Shown here one piece after another: positions 1 through 7,889 of a DNA stretch of 64,000 nt. The stretch spans positions 113,821-177,820 of the forward strand of contig DASXFD010000019.1 of NCBI GenBank assembly GCA_036489755.1. The letters are read 5' to 3'. Source of the stretch: JABFXX01 sp036489755 (GTDB lineage Bacteria; Myxococcota_A; Polyangia; Haliangiales; Haliangiaceae). The notes below the pieces were generated by a model, which did no database searches, was not told the origin of the DNA, and saw only the letters and a program-made list of their open reading frames with translations. Within the stretch, counting starts at the first letter, position 1. Every line of letters begins with the position of its first letter. A program made the translations under genes and the position numbers.

Positions 1-310
1 CGTCGCGCTCACCGTGATCGGCGATCTCGTTGCGCTCACCGGCGCGTCCGTCGTCGGCCACTCGATGCTCGACATCGACTGGGCCACGATGTTCCACAGC
101 TTCGCCGACAACCTGCGCCCACACGATTTCCTGCACGGCATCTACAAGGCGTTCTGGTTCGGCGGCGCGATCGCGGTCGCGAGCTGCTACTTCGGCGTGA
201 CCGTCAAAGGCGGCGCGGTCGGCGTCGGGCGCGCGGTCAACGCCGCCGTCGTCGCGAGCGCGGTCTCGATCATGCTGCTCGACTTCTTCATCACGTACCT
301 GTCGACATGA
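1..310 (+). CDS. MlaE-type ABC transporter permease (3' end only)
   Basis: Partial: the frame is open from base 2 to the TGA at 308-310, giving about 102 C-terminal residues. The segment resembles the end of MlaE/YrbE permeases: a hydrophobic helix around FWFGGAIAVASCYFG, a VGRAVNAAVVASA stretch and a final membrane segment SIMLLDFFITYL. The next gene is a second MlaE-type permease and the third is an MlaF-type ATPase, so this is probably one of two permease paralogues of an inner-membrane lipid (Mla-like) ABC transporter. The start lies outside the window. Confidence 0.85.
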   Translation, partial: VALTVIGDLVALTGASVVGHSMLDIDWATMFHSFADNLRPHDFLHGIYKAFWFGGAIAVASCYFGVTVKGGAVGVGRAVNAAVVASAVSIMLLDFFITYLST

Positions 311-364
311 TCGTAGCCAGCGAAGCGAGCTCGGGATGATCGTAGCCAGCGAAGCGAGCTCGGG
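307..364 (+). repeat. 29-bp perfect tandem duplication between two permease genes
   Basis: Two identical 29-bp units lie at 307-335 and 336-364. Each begins ATGATCGTAGCC and ends GAGCTCGGG. The downstream permease ATG (365) continues with ATGATCG, so a third partial unit begins there. The first copy overlaps the stop codon of the upstream permease. Each copy carries an ATG, and 29 is not a multiple of 3, so the copies cannot form one frame. It looks like a recent slippage duplication of the translation-start region. Confidence 0.9.
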
Positions 365-1153
365 ATGATCGAACGCATCGGCCGGGCGTTTGTCGACTCC
401 GCGCGTGCCGTGCGCGAGCTGTGGCTGGTCTACGTGTCGACGGTCGCCGGCGTGGTGCGCTTCCGCCGCGGCCGCCGTCCGCGGGGCGAGATCGCGCGCC
501 AGATGTTCGCGATCGGCAACCGCTCGCTCGTGTTCGTGATCGTCACGCTCGGCTTCATCGGCATGGTGATGACGTACGAGGCATGCCTGCAGCTGTCGAA
601 CGTCACCGGCGACTTCTCGCAGCTGGGCAGGCAGTTCATCCGGCTCGTGGTCTCGGATTTCGGCCCGACGCTCACCGCGATGATGCTCGCGACGCGCGTC
701 GGCGCCGGCATCGCCGCCGAGATCGGCTCGATGAAGGTCACCGAGCAAGTCGACGCGCTGCGGATGAGCGGCGTGTTGCCGATCGACTACCTGATCGTGC
801 CGCGGTTTCTCGCATCGATCGTGATGACGCTCGCGCTGTCGGTCGTCGGCGGCCTGACGATGTATCTCGCCGGCGGGCTCACCGCGAAGTACTCGTGGGG
901 CGTCAACCCGAACCTGTTCTTCGATCTCGACCTGCTTCGCCTGCGCCACGTTGGCATGTTCGTCGTGAAGGCGCTCGCGTACGGCGCCGCGATTCCCGTC
1001 GTCGCCGGCTTCTGCGGCCTGCGCGCGCGGGGCAGCTCCGAAGGCGTCGGCTGGGCGACCACCGCCGCCGTCATCGGCTCGAGCTTTGCGGTGATCGCGC
1101 TCGACTTCGTGATCTCCGCGGCCGCGCTCTACGTGTTCGGCGGCGATCTATGA
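365..1153 (+). CDS. MlaE/YrbE-family ABC transporter permease
   Basis: 262 aa inner-membrane permease of the MlaE family, expected to move phospholipids or other lipids together with an MlaF ATPase and MCE (MlaD) proteins. Family features are visible: hydrophobic segments near residues 52-75, an EIGSMKVTEQVDALRMSG block around residue 120 (typical of MlaE; this coupling region contacts the ATPase), PRFLASIVM, and C-terminal segments through VIALDFVISAAALYVFGG. It starts directly after a 29-bp tandem repeat and lies 49 bp before the ATPase gene, so 1-1961 reads as one operon. The MCE partners are probably the two genes at 5783-7871 on the other strand. Confidence 0.93.
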   Translation: MIERIGRAFVDSARAVRELWLVYVSTVAGVVRFRRGRRPRGEIARQMFAIGNRSLVFVIVTLGFIGMVMTYEACLQLSNVTGDFSQLGRQFIRLVVSDFGPTLTAMMLATRVGAGIAAEIGSMKVTEQVDALRMSGVLPIDYLIVPRFLASIVMTLALSVVGGLTMYLAGGLTAKYSWGVNPNLFFDLDLLRLRHVGMFVVKALAYGAAIPVVAGFCGLRARGSSEGVGWATTAAVIGSSFAVIALDFVISAAALYVFGGDL

Positions 1154-1202
1154 GCGAGCGATCCACCGCGGCCGACTGTGGCCGCATAGCGAGCGCAAGA
1201 CG

Positions 1203-1961
1203 ATGACGAGCTACGTCGAGTGGAAAGACGTCTACAAGTCGTTCGGCGACAAGCCCGTGCTGCGCGGCATGAGCCTCGCGGTCGCGCGCGGCGAGGTGAT
1301 GTTCATCATCGGCACCTCGGGCGTCGGTAAGTCGGTCGCGATCAAGCTCTTGCTCGGCCTGCTCCGCGTCGATTCCGGCGAGCTCTGGTTCGACGGCGAG
1401 CGCGTCGATCGATTGGCCGAGCGCCAGCTGCCGGCGCTGCGCCGCCGCGTCGGCATGGTCTTCCAGAGCTCGACGCTGTTCGACTCGATGACGCTCGCCG
1501 AAAACGTCGCGCTGCCGCTGCGCAAGCACCGCGCACTCTCGCATCACAAAGCGCTCGATGAAGCGCGCGTGCTCCTGCAGCGCGTGTACATGGCCGAGCA
1601 CGCCGATCGGTTTCCCGCCGAGCTCAGCGACGGCATGCGCAAGCGCGCCGCGATCGCGCGCACGCTCGCGCTCGGCCCCGACGTCGTGCTGTTCGACGAG
1701 CCGACGACCGGCCTCGATCCCGTGAGCGCGCGCCGCATCGACCAGCTGATCCGCGAGCTCGCGACGACCGGCGTCACGCCGATCGTGGTCTCGCACGATC
1801 CACCGTCGATCTTCGGCGTCGCCGACCGCGTCGCCCTGCTCTATCAAGGCACCGTCCACGTGCTCGCCACGCCGGGCGAGCTCGACGCGTCGCCCGACCC
1901 GATCGTCCAGCAGTTCATTCGAGGGAGATCGGCCGGCCCGATGGAAACTCCCGGTTTTTGA
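1203..1961 (+). CDS. MlaF-type ABC transporter ATP-binding protein
   Basis: 252 aa ATPase. The Walker A is GTSGVGKS (about residues 37-44), the Q-loop region is MVFQSSTLFDSMTL, the signature is LSDGMRKRAAIARTLAL (the LSDGM variant is usual in the Mla/Ttg2 family), the Walker B is VVLFDEPTTGLDP and the switch His lies in VVSHD. It should power the adjacent MlaE permeases in lipid transport across the cell envelope. The C-terminal tail after GELDASPDPIVQQFIRG also matches Mla ATPases. The downstream intergenic stretch holds a weak 6-bp hairpin (1978-1994) without a T-tract. Confidence 0.95.
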   Translation: MTSYVEWKDVYKSFGDKPVLRGMSLAVARGEVMFIIGTSGVGKSVAIKLLLGLLRVDSGELWFDGERVDRLAERQLPALRRRVGMVFQSSTLFDSMTLAENVALPLRKHRALSHHKALDEARVLLQRVYMAEHADRFPAELSDGMRKRAAIARTLALGPDVVLFDEPTTGLDPVSARRIDQLIRELATTGVTPIVVSHDPPSIFGVADRVALLYQGTVHVLATPGELDASPDPIVQQFIRGRSAGPMETPGF

Positions 1962-2017
1962 GCTCCTTCAGCAAATAGGTCGGACCATCCGACCCATCTC
2001 ATGCTACAAGCGCGGCC

Positions 2018-2791
2018 ATGTTCACGGCCGCTCCGATCCCGCGATACACGGTGCAGATCCTGTTGCCGTCCGCGCAGGCCATCGATCCAGCCGTCGTGCT
2101 CTCGCAGCTGAAGATGTGGCGCGAGGACGTCGAGATCATCGGCGGCACGCGTCCCGATCATTTCGGCTTCGCGATCCCCACGCACGACCTGCCGCTGCTC
2201 GCCCATATCTTCCAGGCGCCGGCCGACGCCTACGGCGCACAGCTCGACGACGCGCTCGCGTGGAGCCCGACCTGGCCCGATCGTCACGCCGCGGTCGCGT
2301 CGTGTACGTCGTCGATCGTCGTCAGCATGATCGCGCACCGCGCCGTCAACCACGCGACGCTGCTCCTCGCGTTTCTCTCGGTGCTCGACACCGTGCTCGC
2401 GTGTGTCGACGATCTGCGCACCGCCGTCTTGCACTGGCTGCCCGCACAGCGCGTGCTGCCGTTCGCGCAATACCGCATGCTGCGCATGGAGCTCGGGCCA
2501 TGTGGCCCCGCGATCAACGTGCGGATCGCCCCGATCTCGCCGACGGACGTCATCGCCGACACCGTCGGGCTCAGCGGGCTCGGCCTGCCCGACCTCCAGG
2601 CGATCACCGCGTGCCGAGACAATGCGTTGCTCAATCGCAAGCTGGTCGAGCTCGCACGCACGATGTTCGTCGGCGACCCGCTCGATGTCGCGTGGACCGA
2701 GCAGTCGGCGATCGTGTTGCCACTTCGAGATGCGCTCACTGTGCAACTCGACGACTCTAGCGAACGGACGCCTGTGAGCCCGCGCACTTAG
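2018..2791 (+). CDS. DUF4261-like protein of unknown function
   Basis: 257 aa soluble protein with no signal peptide. It opens with a beta-strand-like YTVQILLPSA and has a central HAAVASCTSSIVVSMIA segment, followed by AVNHATLLLAFLSVLDTVLA, an order that resembles DUF4261 proteins. This assignment is from general pattern only and is tentative. It stands alone, 57 bp after the ABC ATPase and 88 bp before an aspartic protease gene, both on the same strand. Cys residues are scattered without a metal-site spacing, and no catalytic motif is recognised. Confidence 0.6.
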   Translation: MFTAAPIPRYTVQILLPSAQAIDPAVVLSQLKMWREDVEIIGGTRPDHFGFAIPTHDLPLLAHIFQAPADAYGAQLDDALAWSPTWPDRHAAVASCTSSIVVSMIAHRAVNHATLLLAFLSVLDTVLACVDDLRTAVLHWLPAQRVLPFAQYRMLRMELGPCGPAINVRIAPISPTDVIADTVGLSGLGLPDLQAITACRDNALLNRKLVELARTMFVGDPLDVAWTEQSAIVLPLRDALTVQLDDSSERTPVSPRT

Positions 2792-2878
2792 CGCTGCTGC
2801 AAGGACCTCGCAAGCTGAGAGTGGTCGTCATCCGACGCGGCTACGAGATCGACGACGGTTGCGACTAAGGTCCGCGCC

Positions 2879-4195
2879 ATGTCGAGTCTCAAGTTCTGGA
2901 TCGCGACGGGCGCAACCGCGGTTTTGTTCGCAGCGTGCGGCAACGCCAACAACGGCAACAACGGCGACGATGATGGTGCCGACGCCAACAATCAGGGCAG
3001 CGGAAGCGGCTCTGGTTCCGGAAGTGGATCCGGATCCGGATCCGGTTCCGGAAGTGGTAGCGGCATGGGCCTCATGGGTCCGGCGACCGGCACTGCGTAC
3101 CAGTTGACCGGCGACGGCAACGATTCCCAGTCTGCAGCGGTCGCGTACGGCGTCAGCCTCACGCTCGGCGGATCGCAGACGTTCAACATGGATGTCGACA
3201 CCGGCTCGACGACGATGGGTGTCGCTGGCTCGACGTGCACGAGCTGCGGCGTGACGCCATCGTACAAGCCCGGCACGACCGCGAAGAGCCTCGGCAAGAC
3301 CGTCACCGCGTCGTACGGCAGCGGCATGTGGAGCGGCAAGGCATACAGCGACACCATCGCGCTCATGGGCGACTCGACGCCGATCAACACGTTCGAGTTC
3401 GCCGAGATCACGTCGCAGACCTCGTTCTTCCTGCAGGGGACGAACCAGCAAGGCATCATCGGCTTCGCGCGCGATGGTGCGCTCGAGGCGAGCACGCAGT
3501 CGTATCTGACCCAGCGCGCTTCGAAGAGCATCGCGTTCCAGCTGTGCCCGGGTAACGGCACGATGTGGATCGATGGCTACGACCCGTCGCACATGAGCGC
3601 GCAGTTCATGACGCAGCCGATGGTCACGAACGCGGAAACGAGCTCGTACTTCTACATCATGCCGTTCGGCGGCGCGAAGCTCGGCACGACCGACGTCGGC
3701 CTGACCGGAAACGCGATCCTCGACACCGGTACGACGGAAATGATCGTGTCGGATACCGTCGCGACCGCCCTCGCGGGCGCGCTATCGGCCGATTCGGGGT
3801 ACCAGGCGGTCTTCGGCACGCAGGACCCGACCGACCAGAACGGCATCACGACCAGCATGTCGCGCGCGCAAGTCGACCAGATGTTGCCGCCGTTCAAGTA
3901 CACGATCAACGGTCAGGAGTTCGATGCTCCGGCGAGCCAGTCGTACCTGCTGATGGAAGGTGGCGCGTACTACTTCGCCGTCGCGGGTGACCCGTCGATC
4001 ACGACCGACGTCGGTGCCGACATGTTGCTCGGCGACGCGTTCCTACGGAACTTCGTCGTCAACTTCGACCTCGCGAACCAGCAGATCGGTCTCGCGCCGC
4101 AGTTCGGCTGCGCGCTGCCCGAGGCGCCGGCAGGTATGAAGCCCACCGGCAAGAAGCCGCAGTGGCGCCGCCCGCGCATCAATCATCCGCTCTGA
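2879..4195 (+). CDS. pepsin-like aspartic protease (family A1), lipoprotein
   Basis: 438 aa. A lipoprotein signal (LFAAC, Cys20) is followed by an Asn/Asp-rich stretch and a Gly-Ser linker (residues 40-62). The body has both catalytic motifs of a two-lobed A1 peptidase: DTGSTT (D107) and DTGTTE (D282). It also has a flap-like YGSGMWSGKAY, GIIGFAR (pepsin GILGLAY), and LGDAFLRNFVVNFD followed by NQQIGLAP, which matches the pepsin C-terminal block closely. It would act as an acid endopeptidase tethered to the outer membrane or cell surface. Full-length A1 enzymes are mainly eukaryotic, and bacterial ones (such as shewasins) are scattered. No long propeptide is obvious, since the linker takes its place. 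A strong terminator follows the stop codon. Confidence 0.93.
   Translation: MSSLKFWIATGATAVLFAACGNANNGNNGDDDGADANNQGSGSGSGSGSGSGSGSGSGSGSGMGLMGPATGTAYQLTGDGNDSQSAAVAYGVSLTLGGSQTFNMDVDTGSTTMGVAGSTCTSCGVTPSYKPGTTAKSLGKTVTASYGSGMWSGKAYSDTIALMGDSTPINTFEFAEITSQTSFFLQGTNQQGIIGFARDGALEASTQSYLTQRASKSIAFQLCPGNGTMWIDGYDPSHMSAQFMTQPMVTNAETSSYFYIMPFGGAKLGTTDVGLTGNAILDTGTTEMIVSDTVATALAGALSADSGYQAVFGTQDPTDQNGITTSMSRAQVDQMLPPFKYTINGQEFDAPASQSYLLMEGGAYYFAVAGDPSITTDVGADMLLGDAFLRNFVVNFDLANQQIGLAPQFGCALPEAPAGMKPTGKKPQWRRPRINHPL
2996..3064 (+). repeat. in-frame Gly-Ser codon repeat
   Basis: Eleven consecutive Gly-Ser dipeptide codons, ending in a Gly, lie just after the lipobox region of the aspartic protease. 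Three ggatcc units occur in tandem near the centre. The codons otherwise vary, so the peptide rather than the DNA appears to be under selection. It forms a flexible tether between the lipid anchor and the protease domain. Confidence 0.9.
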
Positions 4196-4214
4196 AAGCT
4201 CGCGATCGCGTAGC

Positions 4215-4246
4215 AAACGCCGCCGATTTGGCGGCGTTTTGTTTTT
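4215..4246 (+). terminator. intrinsic terminator of the aspartic protease gene
   Basis: A perfect 10-bp stem, AAACGCCGCC (4215-4224) with GGCGGCGTTT (4230-4239), a 5-nt loop GATTT, then TGTTTTT. It lies 19 bp after the protease stop codon. The A-rich 5' side allows partial function for the convergent gene ending at 4253. Confidence 0.95.
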
Positions 4247-4252
4247 CGGAGC

Positions 4253-4843
4253 TCACCGCTTCGCCAGCTCCGCCTCGAGCTCCGCAATGCGCGCGTCGCG
4301 CGCCGCGAGCGCCTTTGCGACATCGGCAGCGTCGAGCTTTTGCGGGATGTGCTGCGGGCAATTCACGTCCCACGCTTCGACGGTCACGAGCATGACCTGC
4401 TCGATCTTCGAGAGGTCACCGGCGGGGCGGAGCTTCGCGACGAGCTCGGGTGTCGATGGCGCGATCCGCGCCGTGCCCCAGACCTTGACCCGCCGGCGCG
4501 TCGCGTAGTCGATCAAGAACAAGCACACGCGATCGTTCTCGCTGAGGTTGCCGGTCGAGACGTATTGACGGTTGCCGACGAAGTCGACGAAGCCGAGCGT
4601 GTGCGCGTCGAGCGCGCGAATGAAGCCCTTCGGGCCGCCTCGATGCTGGACGTAGGGTTGGCCGTCGTTGCTCGCGGTGGCGAGAAACGCGGTGTCGATG
4701 TCGGCGAGAAATGCGCGCAGATCGTCGTCGACCTCGGTGGCGAAGCCGCCGTGCGCCTCGACGCGCGCGTACGCGGCCCGCGAGCCGCGCTCGGTTTGCA
4801 CGCGCTTGACGGCCGGCGTGAACGCGATGTCGGACGATGGCAT
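4253..4843 (-). CDS. pyridoxamine 5'-phosphate oxidase-like FMN-binding protein
   Basis: 196 aa from the chosen ATG. It has a split-barrel PNPOx-like fold: FLADIDTAFLATASNDGQP is the typical FMN-site strand, followed by GGPKGFIRALD, LGFVDFVGNRQYVSTGNLSEN and VCLFLIDYATRRRVKVWG. The C-terminus carries a short Ala/Glu-rich helix (ARIAELEAELAKR). Members of this subgroup are flavin-dependent oxidoreductases or general-stress proteins, and the substrate cannot be read from sequence. An upstream in-frame ATG (4864) is possible, but the later one starts the conserved region and leaves room for a promoter shared with the divergent LysR gene at 4918, a likely regulator. Confidence 0.85.
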   Translation of the reverse strand: MPSSDIAFTPAVKRVQTERGSRAAYARVEAHGGFATEVDDDLRAFLADIDTAFLATASNDGQPYVQHRGGPKGFIRALDAHTLGFVDFVGNRQYVSTGNLSENDRVCLFLIDYATRRRVKVWGTARIAPSTPELVAKLRPAGDLSKIEQVMLVTVEAWDVNCPQHIPQKLDAADVAKALAARDARIAELEAELAKR

Positions 4844-4899
4844 GCGGCAACCGTAAGGCCGCAACGGCAGGTCAACAATGATGGCAGATATGGCTTACT

Positions 4900-4916
4900 A
4901 TTCCATTTATAGGAAC
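4900..4916 (+). promoter_or_regulatory. candidate LysR operator in the divergent promoter
   Basis: The dyad TTCC (4901-4904), 7 nt, GGAA (4912-4915) contains the LysR-type T-N11-A arrangement. It sits in an AT-rich island (about 4881-4917) between the PNPOx-like gene and the LysR gene and abuts the LysR start codon. Autoregulation is the usual arrangement for LysR genes transcribed away from a target. Assigned by motif only. Confidence 0.45.
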
Positions 4917-4917
4917 A

Positions 4918-5826
4918 ATGGACCGAATCGACGAATGGCGCGTGTTTGCCGAGGTCGCGACGGCGAAGAGCTTCGTGGCAGCCGCCCGTGCGCACGGCCG
5001 ATCGCCGCAGGCGATCACGCGGGCGATCGCCGCGCTCGAAGCGCGGTTGGGCACGCGGCTGTTGCACCGCACGACGCGATCGGTGTCGTTGACGAGCAAC
5101 GGTGAGCGCTATCTCGAGCGCGGGCGGCGCGTCGTTGCAGAGCTCGACGAGCTCGAAGGTGCCGCGCGATCGGCGCGCACGGGGCCGTTGCGCGGCCGGC
5201 TGTCGATCACGGCGCCGGTGTTGTTCGGCCAGCTGCACGTCGCGCCGATCGTGCTCGAGTTCATGCGCGAGCACGCGCTCGTCGACGTGCGGCTCGTGTT
5301 GCTCGATCGCATCGTGTCGCTGGCCGACGAGGGCATCGATCTCGGCGTGCGGATCGGGGCGCTGCCGGATTCGGCGCTGCGCGCGCGTGTGGTCGGCCAC
5401 GTGCGCACCGTCGCGTGCGCGAGCCCGGCGTATCTGGCGCGCGCGGGTCGGCCGCGCGCTCCGAGCGCGCTGGCCAAGCATCAGCTGATCGCGTTTACCG
5501 CGACCACGCCGATCGTCGATCGGTGGACGTTCGGGCGCGTCGGGGTCCGCGTGCAGCCGCGGCTTGCCACGAATAGCGGCCAGGCGGCGATCGATGCGGC
5601 GGTCGCCGGCGCGGGCATCGTGCGCGCGATGTCGTATCAAGTCGCGCCGCTGGTCGCGGCCGGCAAGCTCGCGATCGTGCTCGCGCGCTACGAGCCCGAG
5701 CCGGTGCCGGTGCAGCTGGTGCAGCTGCCGGGCATCGCCGCGCGCGTCGCGACCGTGTTCGCCGACTACGCGGCGGCGCGGCTCAGTGGATCGGGTGCTC
5801 GAGGATCCGCCACGGATGACGCTTGA
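4918..5826 (+). CDS. LysR-family transcriptional regulator
   Basis: 302 aa. The N-terminal winged helix-turn-helix is typical (RIDEWRVFAEVATAKSFVAAARAHGRSPQAITRAIAALE as a pattern, then GTRLLHRTTRSVSLTSNGERYL), followed by the LysR substrate-binding domain (GRLSITAPVLFGQLHVAPIV). It is divergently arranged with the PNPOx-like gene, its probable target. The 3' end overlaps the convergent MCE gene by 44 bp. The ligand is unknown. Confidence 0.93.
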   Translation: MDRIDEWRVFAEVATAKSFVAAARAHGRSPQAITRAIAALEARLGTRLLHRTTRSVSLTSNGERYLERGRRVVAELDELEGAARSARTGPLRGRLSITAPVLFGQLHVAPIVLEFMREHALVDVRLVLLDRIVSLADEGIDLGVRIGALPDSALRARVVGHVRTVACASPAYLARAGRPRAPSALAKHQLIAFTATTPIVDRWTFGRVGVRVQPRLATNSGQAAIDAAVAGAGIVRAMSYQVAPLVAAGKLAIVLARYEPEPVPVQLVQLPGIAARVATVFADYAAARLSGSGARGSATDDA

Positions 5827-6832
5827 GCACCTTGCCGAGCTCTTTGGCGTCTTCGGGGAACTCGGGATCGTTCGCGAGCTTCATCAGCGAGCCTTCGCCG
5901 CGCGCGAGGCTCTGCTGGATCGCCGCGACGGTCGCGAGCAACGGATCGAGCTTCGCGAGATCGGCGCGCACGCGATCGATCGCGAGATCGAAGCTCGCGA
6001 CGATGCCCTGCCCGTGTGCGTCGAGCGTGGCGCGCACGGTGTCGAGCTCGGCGCGCAGCGCCGCGAGGCCGGTGTCGAGCTTGCCGAGCGCCGCGCGCGT
6101 GTCGACGTCGACGCGGCCGGCGCGATCGAGCACCAAGGCCAGGCGTGCGAGGCCGGCGTCGCCGCCGAGCCCGGTCGTGCGAAGCGTCGCCACCTCGTCG
6201 CGGACGCCGGCGAGCTCGATGAAAAGCGGCGCGAGCTCGGCCACGTTCGGAATCGCGCTCGCCGAGGCCGGATCGAGATGCGACTGCAGCGAGGTGACCG
6301 CGGCGCGCAACGCGTCGAGCTCGGGCCGGATGTCGTCGACGAACGCCTGAAGGTCCTGCAGGTTGTCCCACGTGCGCTGGAGCACGCGATCGAGGCTCGG
6401 CGGATCGCGGCCGACGAGCTCGGCGCCGTCGTGGAGGCCTACCGTCGGCGATGGCTCGCGCGCGGGGCCGAGCTCGAGGTAGCGATCGGCGAACATGCCC
6501 TTCGACGCGACGAACACATCGCCGGTGGGATCGAGCCGAGCGGCTTGGTGCGCGTCGATCGCGACGGTGACCGCGACGCCGTCGTCGCCGTGCAGAGGTG
6601 CTGCACGTTGCGCGAGCGCGATCGACTCGACCTTGCCGATCGTGCGGCCGGCGACCACGAACGGCGCGCCTTCGTGGAGTGCCGCGACTTGATGGAAGTA
6701 GACGCGCACGCGAATCCGCGTACGCCAGTCGATGCGGCCGAACACGAACACGAAGAACGCGATCACGAGCACGAGCACCGCGAGCGACCACAACCCGACG
6801 CGCGTGACCAATCGCTCGTCCTGCGCGATCAC
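5783..6832 (-). CDS. MCE (MlaD-like) family protein 2
   Basis: 349 aa. One N-terminal membrane helix (about residues 12-32, LWSLAVLVLVIAFFVFVFG) is followed by an MCE domain: VRVYFHQVAALHEGAPFVVAGRTIGKVESIAL is the classic start, then AVTVAIDAHQ and GMFADRYLELGP. A long C-terminal helical/coiled region follows. MCE proteins form periplasmic lipid-carrying rings or needles attached to MlaE/MlaF transporters. It lies 4 bp downstream of another MCE gene on the same strand, so the pair is an operon. The C-terminus (LGKVLKRHPWRILEHPIH) parallels that of the neighbour (RDLKRNPWKFFWKE), indicating duplication. It partly overlaps the LysR gene tail to tail. Confidence 0.92.
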   Translation of the reverse strand: MIAQDERLVTRVGLWSLAVLVLVIAFFVFVFGRIDWRTRIRVRVYFHQVAALHEGAPFVVAGRTIGKVESIALAQRAAPLHGDDGVAVTVAIDAHQAARLDPTGDVFVASKGMFADRYLELGPAREPSPTVGLHDGAELVGRDPPSLDRVLQRTWDNLQDLQAFVDDIRPELDALRAAVTSLQSHLDPASASAIPNVAELAPLFIELAGVRDEVATLRTTGLGGDAGLARLALVLDRAGRVDVDTRAALGKLDTGLAALRAELDTVRATLDAHGQGIVASFDLAIDRVRADLAKLDPLLATVAAIQQSLARGEGSLMKLANDPEFPEDAKELGKVLKRHPWRILEHPIH

Positions 6833-6836
6833 GCCG

Positions 6837-7871
<1,035 letters not shown>

Positions 7872-7889
7872 GGCGCCGATCCTAGTGGG

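Noticed and set aside
1978..1994. GGTCGG/CCGACC hairpin after the MlaF gene as a terminator
   Set aside because: Six pairs and no T-tract. Not strong enough to call.
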